64,000 bases of DNA from Bimuria novae-zelandiae CBS 107.79 (taxonomy: Eukaryota; Ascomycota; Dothideomycetes; Pleosporales; Didymosphaeriaceae). Positions 12,122-23,086 of this stretch are shown here, in pieces. Below the pieces are notes generated by a model. That model made no database searches. It saw only the letters and a program-made list of their open reading frames with translations, and was not told the origin of the DNA. Where the stretch lies: assembly GCA_010015655.1 (NCBI GenBank), contig ML976681.1, positions 644,819 through 708,818 on the forward strand, written 5' to 3'. Both the position numbers and the translations under genes were made by a program. Each line of letters opens with the position of its first letter. The stretch's first letter is position 1.

Positions 12122-13960
12122 ATTGGTGGAGATGCGGCGCGTCAAAGTTGAGGTGCTACATCTATTAGGGTGGCGCGTTAGTGTCGCGGCGCACTGACTG
12201 TCTCGGCAGGGTACAAGAGCTCGCTTAAGCACACGCCAAGAGACCCTATAACGTGTCCGTGCGCGTGATGCACGGATTCGCGTGATGCACGCACAACACC
12301 ATAGTAGCTCTACGAGAAATAAGGCTATAGAGCCACGTATAGTAGTAAATATTACAAGATTTTTTAGTAGCGTGCTCTATTAATGCTTGCGATTAACCTG
12401 CGCTACTAATATTTACTTAGAAGCTTAACGTTGCGGCCGCGCCGCGTAGTCTTGGTTAGAGCTACTAATACGGCACCTAAGGCGTCTGCAGTAATTATAG
12501 CGTCAACTACACGTTTTTAACACTTATTACTTTATATAGATAGCTACGATGCCTTTCTCTTACCCTTTTAGGCAGATTATAGAGCTTTTGCGGTGTTATA
12601 AGCCTTCCTTTCGCGGGCGCGCTCTGCTGCCTTCTTAGCCCTCTCCTTCTCCCTGGCTACCTTAGCTGCCTCCCGCGCCACACACTTCTCCTCTATAATT
12701 TTTTCCTTGCATAGCTTAGCTACCTTCCTTAACTTAGCTATTTTAGCTTTTTAAAGTCTCTGCTCCCTCTCCTCTTACTCCTTTATAAACTAACGTACAC
12801 GCGCCTCCCTAACCTTCCTTAGTAACTAAAAAACTACCCCTCTATAGTATTCTTAATATTATTAAAGGTTAAGAAGCTTACCCTTTTTTTTATACTTTTT
12901 TTTAACTAATAGCGCTTCCTTTAGCCCGTTAATTTTATAGCAAAGGAGCTTATTTTAAATAGAGATATAATAAAGTAAGTGGCTAAGCTTTTGCGCGTCC
13001 TTACTACTCTAGTCCTCTACTACAGATTGTATAAGGCGATCTAGTTTACGCCAGTCAGATCCGCTAAGTACTAACGTAGAGCTCTCTCGCGATACCTGCT
13101 TATCTAGGGTAGTATTAGTAAACCTTTTAAGTATAACCTCTAGATTAAATAGTAATATACTAGTTACTTTAAAAGACTTAAGTATCGTTTCCTCCGTAAA
13201 GGAGCTTATCTACGCCTTCTAGAAAAGGGGGAAGAAGTTACCTTTCTTAATTAAAACTAAGCCTTAGCTCTTTTAGAGGTAGATTATAAGCTTAGCTAAG
13301 TACGCTAATAAAAGAGGCTTAAAAAGTACTATATTAAGTAGCTAGAGCGTATGCGTTAAATAAGGGGAAAGTATAGCTAAAAGAATCTTATTTTTATTAT
13401 AGTAATTAATAAAATCTATAGTAACGTAAGATCTATAGCTATTAAGGATAAGTAGCTAGTAAGATCGTCGAGCTTTTGCCTTTATATAGCAATTAAACAC
13501 CTACTTAAGCTAGGCAAGACTAATATTATTATTTATCTAGCCTAATAATAATAAGGTAATATGCACGCCATGCTTTCCTGCCTTAATATCCTTAACCTAG
13601 CTTAATTATATAGCCTTGTTAGTTGCCTAATAAATAAGGCTTAGTAGTAAGGCTACTCTATCCGCGCATCCACATGCTAGGATAGTAATCTATTTACAAG
13701 ACCTATCTTAGAGAGATGCTCTAACCTCCTTCTTCTCCTATATTTGTTTGCTAAACACCCGTTTTAATCTACTAATAATACTAATTAAGCAGCCCTTTTT
13801 ATCTATATTATACGTATAATAAGACTTAATGTTATATTCCTTAATTTTATTACGTAAGAAATTAAAATATAGGCTATATTTATTGCCTAAGTTAGCGTTA
13901 TAGTAATTACTATCTATACTAGCTGCCTATTAAGAGATTAGGTAGATACTATATTAGTTA

Positions 13961-15206
13961 CAGTGCCAAGACATTAGTCTGTTGACACCGGACCCGCGTC
14001 GCGTATCCCCACCTAACCTTAATCTTTTTAGCCTTCCACCAACCCATAATGCAACGCGAATTTGGCAGGGAAATTAGTAGCAATTAAGGGAGGAATAATA
14101 AATTAAGTAAATTATAAAAAGCTAGGATATTATCTATAGTAGAGGCAAGAGAATTAAAAGCTTTAATCGCGTCGCGTTTTAGCTGCACACGGCAGACAAT
14201 TTACAACATAATTAAGTGATGGAATAACTATAACACAACTAAATCTTTACCTTAATCTAGTTAGCTAAAGAAGCTTACACGCTAATAAGAATAATTACTC
14301 CTTTAAATCGCTCGCTAGCACCCTAGAATTAAGTATGCATAGCTAAAGGCTAAAGTTACAGGCGTACAGGTTTATCGCAAGACACTCTATTAGCTACTTA
14401 AGAAATACTATATTACGAACTAGGTAGTAAAGAAGAGGCCTAAGCTTACTCTAGCACATGCAAGATTAAGGCGTTAATAGGCTTAGCGGATATAGAATTT
14501 TAACTTTAAAAGCGTAACTTTTTCTAATAAGGTCTTAACAGAGCGAGGCAAGGGAAAGAAGAGGATCTAGGTCTTTAGGACGCCACTCCAAAAATAGGAT
14601 CACGATAAGATTAAAGAGGAGGATATTCAGAAGGGGATGGTACAGATGTTCTAGGCCTGCTTCTGGTATGAAGGTCGATCTGAACTCATCGCAATAGAAC
14701 GAGATCCACAAGCTCCACGGAATGGCTACAGTGCACGCTCATATATCTAGGCGCTAGAGGAAGGGCTCCTACCAGTATTAGATAAAGATACTATCTATCA
14801 GATGGATAATGCACCAATTCATACCACCCACAAGACGGCCCTCTAGCTGGAGGCAATAGACATTAAAGTTCTAGATTTCCCTCCTTACTTACCTAACCTC
14901 AATCCAATTGAGCACCTCTGGTGGGCACTTAAATAGAAGGTAATTGAATTACATCTGGAATTAGAGGACTAAGGGTGGTAGCAGATTAATAGAGACGCAT
15001 TTATCGACGCTGCCTAAGAAGCTTGGCGAGCCCTGCCCCAGGGTCTCATAAAGAAGCTCATTGATTCTATGCCAAGGAGAATACAGGCAGTGATAAAAGC
15101 TAGAGGCTGGCAAACAAAGTACTAAAATAGCATTTAATTAAGGCCTTGAAATTACTGTCAAAAAAGTTGAAATTTTCGGTGTCAACAGACTAATGTCCTA
15201 GTACTA
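13961..15206 (+). mobile_element. Tc1/mariner transposon nested in the pogo transposase
   Basis: Inverted repeats read gacattagtctgttgacac at both ends, and the outermost bases (cagtgcca/tagtacta) differ only by transitions. TA lies at 13,959-13,960 and 15,207-15,208. Joining the flanks gives atattagttaataaa, which matches the undisturbed relative near 15,990. The 1.25-kb size is typical of Tc1 elements. The plus-strand transposase keeps DNAPIHTTHK and FPPYLPNLNPIEHLWWALK near 14,800-14,940, the two last catalytic blocks of the DDE_3 family. Confidence 0.92.
14635..15124 (+). pseudogene. Tc1/mariner DDE_3 transposase remnant
   Basis: In one frame from about 14,635 the sequence reads through FWYEGRSELIAIERDP, LLPVLDKDTIYQMDNAPIH and PNLNPIEHLWWALK, then RALPQGLIKKLIDSMPRRIQ, a normal Tc1 ending. 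TAG or TAA codons interrupt it at several sites. The upstream DNA-binding half is more degraded. It is inactive but less decayed than the pogo copies around it. Confidence 0.85.
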
Positions 15207-15579
15207 TAATAAAATAAGTAACCTAGCTCTCGCTTACTAGTTCTTTAGCTATTATTAATACGAAATTTTATATTATTTCTCTTGTAGGTGGTAAGTGACG
15301 TGCTGTGAGTCCCTCTATATATTTAATAAGCTCTACCTCTTGTTATAGAGTAAGCTTTTATTAGTTAGTAATCTTTAATACGTGCGACTATATAACTGCG
15401 CGGTGCTACCGCGATAGAGTTAAGCGCTTAACGCCATGCTTATTAGCTATTTTCGTATAATAGAGTTTATCGCTAGGATCTAGCGAGTCTATCTCTGCAA
15501 GCGCATCGTCAATCAGAGCCATATTAGTGGAGTTGTGTAGTGTGGAAGTTTAACATATTTTCGGGCCGAGCGTGCATTA

Positions 15580-17691
15580 ACGTGTCCGTGCACTCAACGC
15601 CCAGATTCAGTTAACGCCCCGCGGAACACAAACCACCCCAACTTTTAACGTGCCATAACGCCACCAACATAAGCTTAATTATGGCTGTAATTAAAGAAAT
15701 AGAATTACTAAGGCCTAGAGAATTATTTTTTTATACTAAAGTAGCTAGCAAGCATAGCGTTAATTAAAATACGCTATTATAAAGGCACTAAGCAATTTAA
15801 ACGTCGCGTACTACTATAGGGTTTAACTAATAGAAACTTAGTCCCTAGCAAGAGTAAGAGCTTATTACCTATATAGAAGGGCTCACCGCGCGTTACTTAC
15901 CACCTACAAGAGAGATAATACAAAATTTCGCGTTAATAATAGCTAAGGAGCTAGTAAGCAAGAGCTAGGTCACGCGCTTTATTAACTAATATAGCATCTA
16001 TCTAATTTCTTAATAAGTAGCTAGTATAGACAGTAATCGCTATAACGCTAACTTAGAAGATAAATATAGCCTATATTTTAACTTCCTACGTAATAAAATA
16101 AAGGAATACGACATTAAGCCTTATCACACGTATAATATAGATAAAAAGGGCTGCTTGATTAGTATTATTAGTAGATTAAAACGGGTGTTCAGCAGACAGA
16201 TATAAGAGAAGAAGGAGGTTAGAGCATCTCTCTAAGATAGGTCTTATAAATAGATTACCATCCTAGCATGTGTATACGCGGATGGAGCAGCCTTACCACT
16301 AAGTCTTATTTATTAGGCTACTAACAAGGCTATACAATTAAGCTAGGTTAAGGATATTAAGGCAGGAAAGCATGGCGTGCACATCACCTTATCGCCGTTA
16401 GGCTAGATAAATAATAATATTAGCCTTGCCTAGCTTAAGCAGGTGTTTGATCGCTATATAAAGGTAAAAGCTTAACGATCCTATTAGCTACTTATCCTTA
16501 ATAGCTATGGATCCCATGTTACTATAGATTTTATTAACTATTATAATTAGAATAGGATTCTCCTAGCCATCTTACCCCCTTATTTAACCTACACCCTTTA
16601 GCCGCTTAATGTAGTGCTTTTTAAGCCTCTCTTATTAGCCTACTTAGCTAAGCTTATAACCTACCTCTAAAAGAGCTAAGGCCTACTCTTAATTAAGAAA
16701 GGCGACTTCTTCCCCCTTTTCTAGAAAGCGTGGATAAGCTCCTTTAAGAAGGAGATAATACTGAAGTCTTTTAAAGCAACTAGTATATCTCTATTTAATC
16801 TAGAGGTTATACTTAAAAGGTTTACTAACACTACCCTAGATGAGCAGGTATCGCGAGAGAGCTCTATGTTAGCACTTAGCGGATCTGACTGGCGTAAACT
16901 GGATCGCCTTATGCGATCTGCAATAGAGGACCAGAGCAGTAAGGACGCGCAGAAGCTCAGCCGCTTACTCTACTATATCTCTGTTTAAAACAAGCTCCTT
17001 CGCCATGAAATTAACGGGCTAAAGGAAGCGCTATTAGTTAAGAAGAGATATAAAAAGAAGGGTAAGCCTCTTAACCTTTAGTAATATTAAGAATACTATA
17101 AAGGTATAGTTTTCTAGTTACTAAGGAAGGTTAGGGAGGCACGTGTACGTTAGTCTATAAAGGAGTAAGAGGAGAAGGAGCGGAGACTTTAAAAAGCTAA
17201 GATAGCTAAGTTAAGGAAGGCAGCTAAGCTATGCAAGAAGAAGATTATAGAGGAGAAGCGTGTGGCGCAGGAGGCAGCCAAGATAGCTAGAGAGAAGGAG
17301 AGGGCTGAGAAGGCAGCAGAGCGTGCTCGCGAAAAGGAGGCTCGTGACGCAGTAAAAGCTCTACAATCTGCCTAAAAGGGTAAAAGAAAGGCCTCTTAGC
17401 TATCTACATAAAGTAATAAGCGTTAGAAACGTGTAGTTAACGCTGTACTTACTACAGACACCTTAGGTGCTGCATTAATAGCTCTAACTAAAACTACGCG
17501 GCGCGGCCGTAACGTTAAGCTTCTATATAAATATAAATAGTGCAGGTTGGTTGCAAGCATTAATACAGCACTCTACTATAAAATAGTATAATAATAGTAA
17601 TTATGTTAGATATATAGCGTTATTTTAATTAAGGTGTTATGGTGTTCAGCGGGGCGTTGACTGAATCCGGGCGTTGAGTGCACGGACACGT
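15580..17691 (+). mobile_element. Pogo-type transposon nested in the terminal repeat of another
   Basis: Inverted repeats begin ACGTGTCCGTGCACTCAACG and extend over 40 bp, with TA at 15,578-15,579 and 17,692-17,693. The plus-strand transposase remnant spans about 15,680-17,540, and the C-terminus is a long Lys/Glu/Ala-rich helix. The first 12 bases of its terminal repeat are shared with the element it landed in, so the two are sister subfamilies. Confidence 0.92.
15680..17540 (+). pseudogene. Pogo-like DDE transposase remnant, near full length
   Basis: The reading frame from about 15,680 can be followed almost to 17,540 apart from many TAG/TAA codons. It starts MAVIKEIELL and keeps the catalytic block YNIDKKGCLIS, a SYGSHVTIDFINYY segment (usual form DGHxSHxT) and LPPYLTYTLQPLNVVLFKPL (usual form LPPHSTHLLQPLDVxxF). 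It ends in a basic coiled region (EKERAEKAAERAREKEARDA). Lost catalytic residues and stops make it inactive. It is the best copy for aligning the other pogo fragments. Confidence 0.85.
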
Positions 17692-17727
17692 TACGCGAAT
17701 CCGTGCATCACGCGCACGGACACGTTA

Positions 17728-19243
17728 GATCACCCCTAACAGATAAACTCAGAGTACACGTTTGCACACGCTAAATGTCACTATAGGTCTCATATAGCTT
17801 CTTTACTAGGAGCTATATCCTATAAGACTCCTAGAATTTAAGAAGTGTTCGCGGCGACAGCAGAGCAGGGGTTAGAAGTAGAAACGGCGTTAGAGACTGT
17901 AAGTAGAAAAATTAGTTTTATACTTAAAGGTGCCGTAATTTTTACTTTATAGATTGAATTTAGGGATAGGAATAGGTAAAGAAGATACTTTAGTCACAGA
18001 TAATTAAATATAGTTATGTAATAGAAAGATGTGATGTTCGAAGCTCAGTTTATCTCGACGTAGGGTGTTTTTCGACTAATAGTGATGGACGTTAGCTGTG
18101 TTATTGGTTCGGAGACGAGAAAATAGGTGTATGTCTAAATCGGCTACTTTACTACAACGACACGGGGTGGTTAACGGAGTTGCGCGCCTATCCATGCAGG
18201 CTCACGGCTTGTACATTGGATCATGACGGCACGCGTTATCCCAGAGTTACATTGAAGCACGACCGCTTTCCTTCAGGCCTGAAGCTGCCGTCCTCCGTAC
18301 CCACTGACATCTTTCGCGGTGCTGAGGCTGAATACGCGAAGCTCTGTATTCTTATCCTGGGTCTGAACGCAACTGTACTCGGCCTTTGGAGCATGATAAG
18401 AACATTTGAGCAACGATGAAGAGAAGGAAACAATTTGAAGGTTTGTCGCTGAAGAGCAGCCAGTCAGAACAAACACCAGTCAGATCGTCAAATGAATTGA
18501 TTGCACAGTTTCCTTGCGGCACATAACGCTGCGACAGAAGGTGTTTCTGTTAACACGCTCTTTTTGCATTGCACATCGCAGAGTGGCCTGCAAGATCATG
18601 AAAACATGATCTAGATATGTTTCAGCTGAATATATAGCTCTAGATTTACACGGATTCGCGGAAATGATCAGTTTGTGATAAGTACTAAATGACATGGGCA
18701 TATGCCTGAGTGTGAGAGCTAGTGATCCATACGCATAAGGAAGAAAATTGAGAATTGTACTTGTTGTTGTATTGGGTGAAGCTACGAACAGTAGGTATAC
18801 ATGAGTGGCTGTAAACAGCGCTAGTGTAGGATGGGTAGTCGCATCTCAACACAGGTGAGGCGCCACTGCAAGTGGGGAAAGGGAGACTCCAAACCGTGAC
18901 ACTGAGCGTGAGATCGTCAAGCTACAATTTTCATTTGCGCACAAAGTCCGTCCTCCGCTCAAAAAATCCACCACAGAGAGCCTCGAGGTGTTTTCACCAA
19001 GTAATAGAGGTGTACTGACTTGGTCCGTGTCCGCCTCACTTTTCTCTTCGCCGACACACTTTTCATTGTTAGCACTGACCAGCGAGACCTAGCCCTTCCA
19101 TAGTTCACCCATGTGATCCAATTTGTGGAGTCCAAGCGTCCTTCGCAATGGACCTCTATATATCAGTCAGTTCAGCGGCTTTAAAGTCCCTGACACCACG
19201 TCAACACTAGCTCCCAGCAGCTCAATCGTCGTAACATAACATC
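17728..19243. other. Boundary of the transposon island and upstream region of the first 2EXR-like gene
   Basis: Composition changes here from TpA-rich to ordinary balanced sequence. Short open frames at 18,180-18,700 overlap on both strands and resemble nothing I know. A TATATAT box near 19,157 lies about 87 bp before the ATG at 19,244 and may serve that gene. Confidence 0.5.
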
Positions 19244-20133
19244 ATGAAGTCGGAAAAAGACTTCGATTCCCACACTCAACAGGCCTACACCATGGAAGCA
19301 CAGCAATTGCCCGAGTTGAGCACTCAAAAAAGCTCCATCATCGAGAGTCTAGATGCATCCGACGTGGGAGCATTTCCTTTCTTGGCGCTGCCTGGAGCTG
19401 AGTCGCTGAGTCGTCCCATTGTTTTTCAGTACGCTAATACCCGTATAGAGATAAGAAATCGCGTCTACCACTTCGCTGCTGTTTCCGACGTCGAACCGCT
19501 TAAGTTCAAGCTTAGGCAGGAAGATGACGACCTGTTCTTGGAAAATGCTCCGGGTAGTTATGCCGGCCCGACTCGTGTATGTCGCCAGATTCGCGAGGAG
19601 TATCTTCCTGGTAAGTCCCTCTTGGAAGATTCAACGTCCCATTCTCACAGCTTTCCAGTCCAGCAACACAATACCCGTGTGTCAGTAGGCCGCGAAGCCG
19701 CCAATGACTTCATCGATACTTTCTTCAACGAGGAAAACCCTATTCAGAGTATTGAGATACGCATCCACGCATTCCACACGCGACTCAACGATCGTGGCTA
19801 CACCTACAAGACCTCGCCGGACGTCAAGCTTCTCCCCATTTTGCGAGCATAAGCCTATTCCCAGCGTGTTTCAAGTGTCAAATCGTCGCGGAGCAGTCCT
19901 GGAATGAAGCCTTGAACCAGGACCCCTCTATGAAGCAGAAACGTTCGGCCTGGAACGGGAAGATCTTCGCGTTTAGGTGGCAACAGCTCTTGGGGGACGA
20001 CGCCGCGGACTGGTCGTCAATGCTCTGCGACACACCTTGCAAGCTCGCCGCCGTCGACTATGATTTCAAAGAGCTTGAGCCAAAGCTCTTCTTGAATGAG
20101 GAAGTAGTCGGTGCTAGGGTGAGCGGGCTTTGA
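19244..20133 (+). pseudogene. 2EXR/F-box-like family, copy 1 (frameshifted)
   Basis: The copy starts MKSEKDFDSH and carries a longer N-terminus than its relatives before FPFLALPG. Then come EIRNRVYHFAAV and the family signature TRVCRQIREEYLP. Intron 2 is clear (GTAAGT at 19,611 to CAG at 19,658, 48 nt) and, as in the intact copies, splits the codon after LP, giving LPVQQHNTRVSV. Where intron 1 should be, the donor reads GAGCTG instead of GT, although a branch site (gctaata) and TAG acceptor remain and the frame stays open across it. At 19,850 a TAA ends the frame just after LLPILRA. The expected continuation (FKCQIVAEQSW..., to 20,133) lies in another frame. It is probably a recent pseudogene. 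Function of the family is unknown. Confidence 0.7.
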
Positions 20134-20728
20134 GAGTGCAATTTCATGCAACTTTGGGTTCAGTACAAGATGCTGCGATGGCAGCAGTTGTGCTCCCAGA
20201 ATGTCTCGTATGAGTGAGAAGACTGCGGAGCCTGGCACATGAAGAGCGTAGATAGGGGATTATGAGTCAGCAAATGTGTGTAGTACATTTTTATGGAATA
20301 GTCTACGGGTCTTTTAATTGTTTAGCATGTGTGACAACTTGGTCGGTGTCCCAGGGTTCCTGTCCACGTTACGAATTGAACATTAAAAAGCTTGCCGAAT
20401 CGTCAGCTTCCATTAAACTTATATTGTAATACGTACGCGCACAGGCGATGACTGTCGTCAAGGCCGGAGAATAATGTTCGTGTGTATCCCCGAATGACTT
20501 TCCACCTAATCAACCTCGCACTCGGAGGCGGCTACTCCACCGGCTCTTGGACAGCCATGTGGAACGTTACTCAACCCTAAGCACGTGCGCCTACATCGGC
20601 ATTCACTTGAGGCCCTCTCGTGATTACAGTTAATTCATGAACGCGCTGTTCTATATAAGACTCTCCGCCTTCGCTTGCCCGTCCTTGTTTAAACATCAAG
20701 ATCCAACCAGATAACACCCTGCATCGTC
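20134..20728. other. Intergenic region with TATA box for the next gene
   Basis: No coding signal was seen. TATATAA at 20,653-20,659 lies 70 bp before the ATG at 20,729, a good position for a core promoter. Confidence 0.5.
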
Positions 20729-21619
20729 ATGATGTTCCCGTTCCTGAAGCTCCCAGCTGGTAATAAAAACCACTTAATTCCTTCACCTCTATGATTCTCT
20801 AACAATATACATCGCAGAGCTACGCAACAGGGTCTACAACTTCGTCGCCACGCCCGCAACCGATCCCATCCACATCAGCCACCCAAAGAACGACGTTCAC
20901 AAGATAGATTCCCAGAAAGAAAAAGCCCGGAGCATGGGCACCTATGCCGCCCTTACCCGCGTTTGCTCCCAGATACGCAAAGAGTATCTGCCCCGTAAGT
21001 ATAAATCAATTGCGCTGCAGACGCAACGGTCAGCTGACACGTCAAAGTACACCAAGAACAAGCCCGCGTATCGCTTGATTATGACGATCTCGACGATTAT
21101 ATGCGTACGTTCTTCATGCTTGAGCGACCGGGCAAATTACTGCGAATCAATGTCTCCAGTCATATCAACCAAAGCCAGCATCACTACGTGAACATCCTCC
21201 GGCTCCTACGCGCGCAAGCTTGTGTCCCGAATTTCGAATGCCGCGCTGAGTGGACTGGTACAGACCCACCTGTTGACCGCGATGAAGGGCTCGCATGGAG
21301 AACTGCACGTTACGCCTACGCTGAGCTGAAGAACCATCTGGACAATCACGATGCAAACTGGATGGTTCTCCTCCGTGAGAACTCCTACTCCATTACCGAT
21401 ATCCATTTCCTCGCTATACATTTCCGTTTCGGTTCCGCGACGACGACGTTCGTACTTAATCCTAAGGGGGCCAACATACCTGTTCTCAGCAGAGACAGTA
21501 TGAAGCGGCTCCTGGATTATTATGGCTTTCTTCGAGGCAGGCTCGCGCTGTACTTGGGGCTGAATCTACCGCCACTTGGTTTTGAATTTGCTTGGGAGAA
21601 TCACTTCTCTTTTGTCTAG
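20729..21619 (+). CDS. 2EXR/F-box-like family protein, copy 2 (intact)
   Basis: Three exons: 20,729-20,759, 20,818-20,994 and 21,048-21,619, giving 259 residues. Introns are GTAATA...CTAACA...CAG and GTAAGT...AAAG, and phases fit. The protein begins MMFPFLKLPA, runs into ELRNRVYNFVATPA at the first junction, has the signature TRVCSQIRKEYLP before intron 2 and continues LHQEQARVSLDYDDLDDYM. The C-terminal half has the LRLLRAQA motif followed by a predicted alpha/beta region. The LP-x-ELRN-x-IY start is what defines 2EXR and related F-box-like proteins in Dothideomycetes, and their function is not established. No signal peptide or membrane segment was seen. It is the reference copy for reading the broken ones. 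A second ATG lies at 20,732. Confidence 0.88.
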
Positions 21620-22080
21620 GATAAGCCTCAATAAGTTGGCATATAAAAACTGGCCACGAGAGCATGTTCCTGATGCCTGTATGACCCAAGCCAGCTTCTT
21701 GAAAATGGGATCGACGACTGAGGGTAAGCAAAGCCCCAGATACGCTTAGAACTATTAGGAAAAATGAGGGAATTCAATTACATATCAGATGTGGGAGACA
21801 GCTTTGGTATGGCGTAGAAAACGAGTACGGGGCAGATATGACTTCGGTACAGTTCGCTGATGGGTATTACGGGACGTGACGCATATATTCGTACTTTATT
21901 ATCTTGCAGGCCAGATCCTTCGCAGAGCAATCCTGATAACTTTGATATGCTATGCTATAATAACACGCAAGATAAGAACCGACTACAGTGGTCAATGTCC
22001 AATTGTTGCAACCTCCTCTGTTCATCCGCCCGCCTCATAGCGAGTGCTCATGGTGATCGACGACACGTCTTTATAAACGC
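21620..22080. other. Intergenic region
   Basis: It separates copies 2 and 3, which converge tail to tail. Nothing coding was recognised. Confidence 0.4.
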
Positions 22081-23086
22081 TCACATGATCAGGCCATTCG
22101 CGTGTGTTCTGCTATACCAGATCCTGCCCTCTCCCCAATACGGCATCTCCAGATCCCTCATGAACTCGTCCACCTTCTGCTGGCTTCCCAGACTGCTATA
22201 GATGAAGCCGAAGGGGTTCTGGGTGTGAACTTTGAACTGAACAGAATCGGTCATGCTCAGGGCGAAGCTTGAAGTCTTCTTGCGGTTAAAGGTATTAAAA
22301 AGCTGCTGCAAATACCGGAGGCCGCGGTTATGGAAGCCATACAGACCCCCGGGAACGACCAACTCGCACTGGAACGAGAGCGAGGGATTAGCCAACGATT
22401 AGCCAACGATTATAGAATTGGAGTCAACTCGATCATTGGATCGACTGGATTTAGAGCTGTGGTTGCACGAATTTCGAGGTACTAAACGAAATTGTCCCCA
22501 AGAAATGTGCCGATGAAGGCTTCCAGGTCGACGTAATTTACTAAGACTCGGGCATTTTCTTGGTATACTAAATCTTATTAGCTTGTTCATCTGATATGAC
22601 CTATAAGCTCGATTATCCATTGTCTCCCTTATATGGAACCTTAGTTCTCGAACACACTTTAAGTGGACCATTAACACAACACTAACACGACGCTGCTGCC
22701 TCGTGCGAACGTGTATTCGAGCCTGGAGGGAATGAAAGACTTACTTGACAGGTACTCTTTGCGAATTTGGAGGCAAAAGTGCGCAAGTGCACCGAAAGTT
22801 ATTAGTCCCCATCCTGGTGATCTTGAGCTTTCTTTCTGAGCCTAATGACCCCATGGGAAGGGTCCTCATCAATAAGATTGTGGGGTCGGACAACACGGTT
22901 GCGTAGCTCTATACGATAAGTGACGACCCTATGGGAAAGGTCGACGGCGACAAGCTCGCAGATCCGGTTGCGCAGCTCTGTGCAGTATTAACAAGACCAC
23001 AACTCTTGGGCAGAGCTCTGGGCACAAGGAACGCCAAATGTTTCCACGCACTCACCTCCAGGAAGCTTAAGGAGCGAAGATTCCAT
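22081..23086 (-). pseudogene. 2EXR/F-box-like family, copy 3 (degraded)
   Basis: On the minus strand, exon 1 at 23,086-23,056 reads MESSLLKLPG and is followed by a normal intron (GTGAGT...GTTAAT...CAG). Exon 2 from 22,977 reads ELRNRICELVAVD. The segment IELRNRVV then appears again a few codons later, apparently an internal duplication, and the frame ends in TAA TAA. In a shifted frame the signature survives as ALAHFCLQIRKEYLS next to a GTAAGT donor near 22,749. After a longer than usual intron, exon 3 starts near 22,569 with LYQENARVLVNYVDLEAFIG and stops at TAG. The C-terminal part (NPSLSFQCELVV..., 22,081-22,395) is open in its own frame. All family parts are present in order, so this is a decayed full gene. 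Confidence 0.78.

Larger units (their letters stand above)
10086..12211 (-). mobile_element. Pogo-type DNA transposon, RIP-degraded
   Basis: Inverted repeats of about 44 bp begin CCCTGCCGAGACAGTCAGTG and are almost perfect at both ends, with TA flanks at 10,084-10,085 and 12,212-12,213. The minus-strand transposase starts near 12,121 with a helix-turn-helix N-terminus (MDPIEAAIIAIDSREPG) and continues to a DDE_1 core near 11,650 (MDEKGFLLG). The body between has many stops and is AT-rich, while the ends are GC-rich. The 2.1-kb size and layout match the neighbouring elements, but the terminal repeat sequence differs, so it is a separate subfamily. Confidence 0.92.
12251..17725 (-). mobile_element. 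Pogo-type transposon interrupted by two later transposons
   Basis: Outer inverted repeats start ACGTGTCCGTGCGCGTGATG and are flanked by TA at 12,249-12,250 and 17,726-17,727. The minus-strand transposase is visible at 12,560-13,950 and 15,210-15,530 as RIP-damaged pieces alignable to the plus-strand copy at 15.6-17.4 kb. It is split by a Tc1/mariner element at 13,961-15,206, and its right terminal repeat is split by a second pogo element at 15,580-17,691. Removing both inserts and one TA each restores a continuous element with matching ends. Without the inserts it is about 2.1 kb, the same size as its relatives. Confidence 0.9.

Noticed and set aside
1..17725. CRISPR-like or satellite arrays in the AT-rich island
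   Set aside because: Repeats here are terminal repeats and LTRs of transposons. No regularly spaced short repeats were seen.
18180..18701. Possible small genes on both strands
   Set aside because: The frames overlap each other, lack splice or domain support and resemble no family member in the window.
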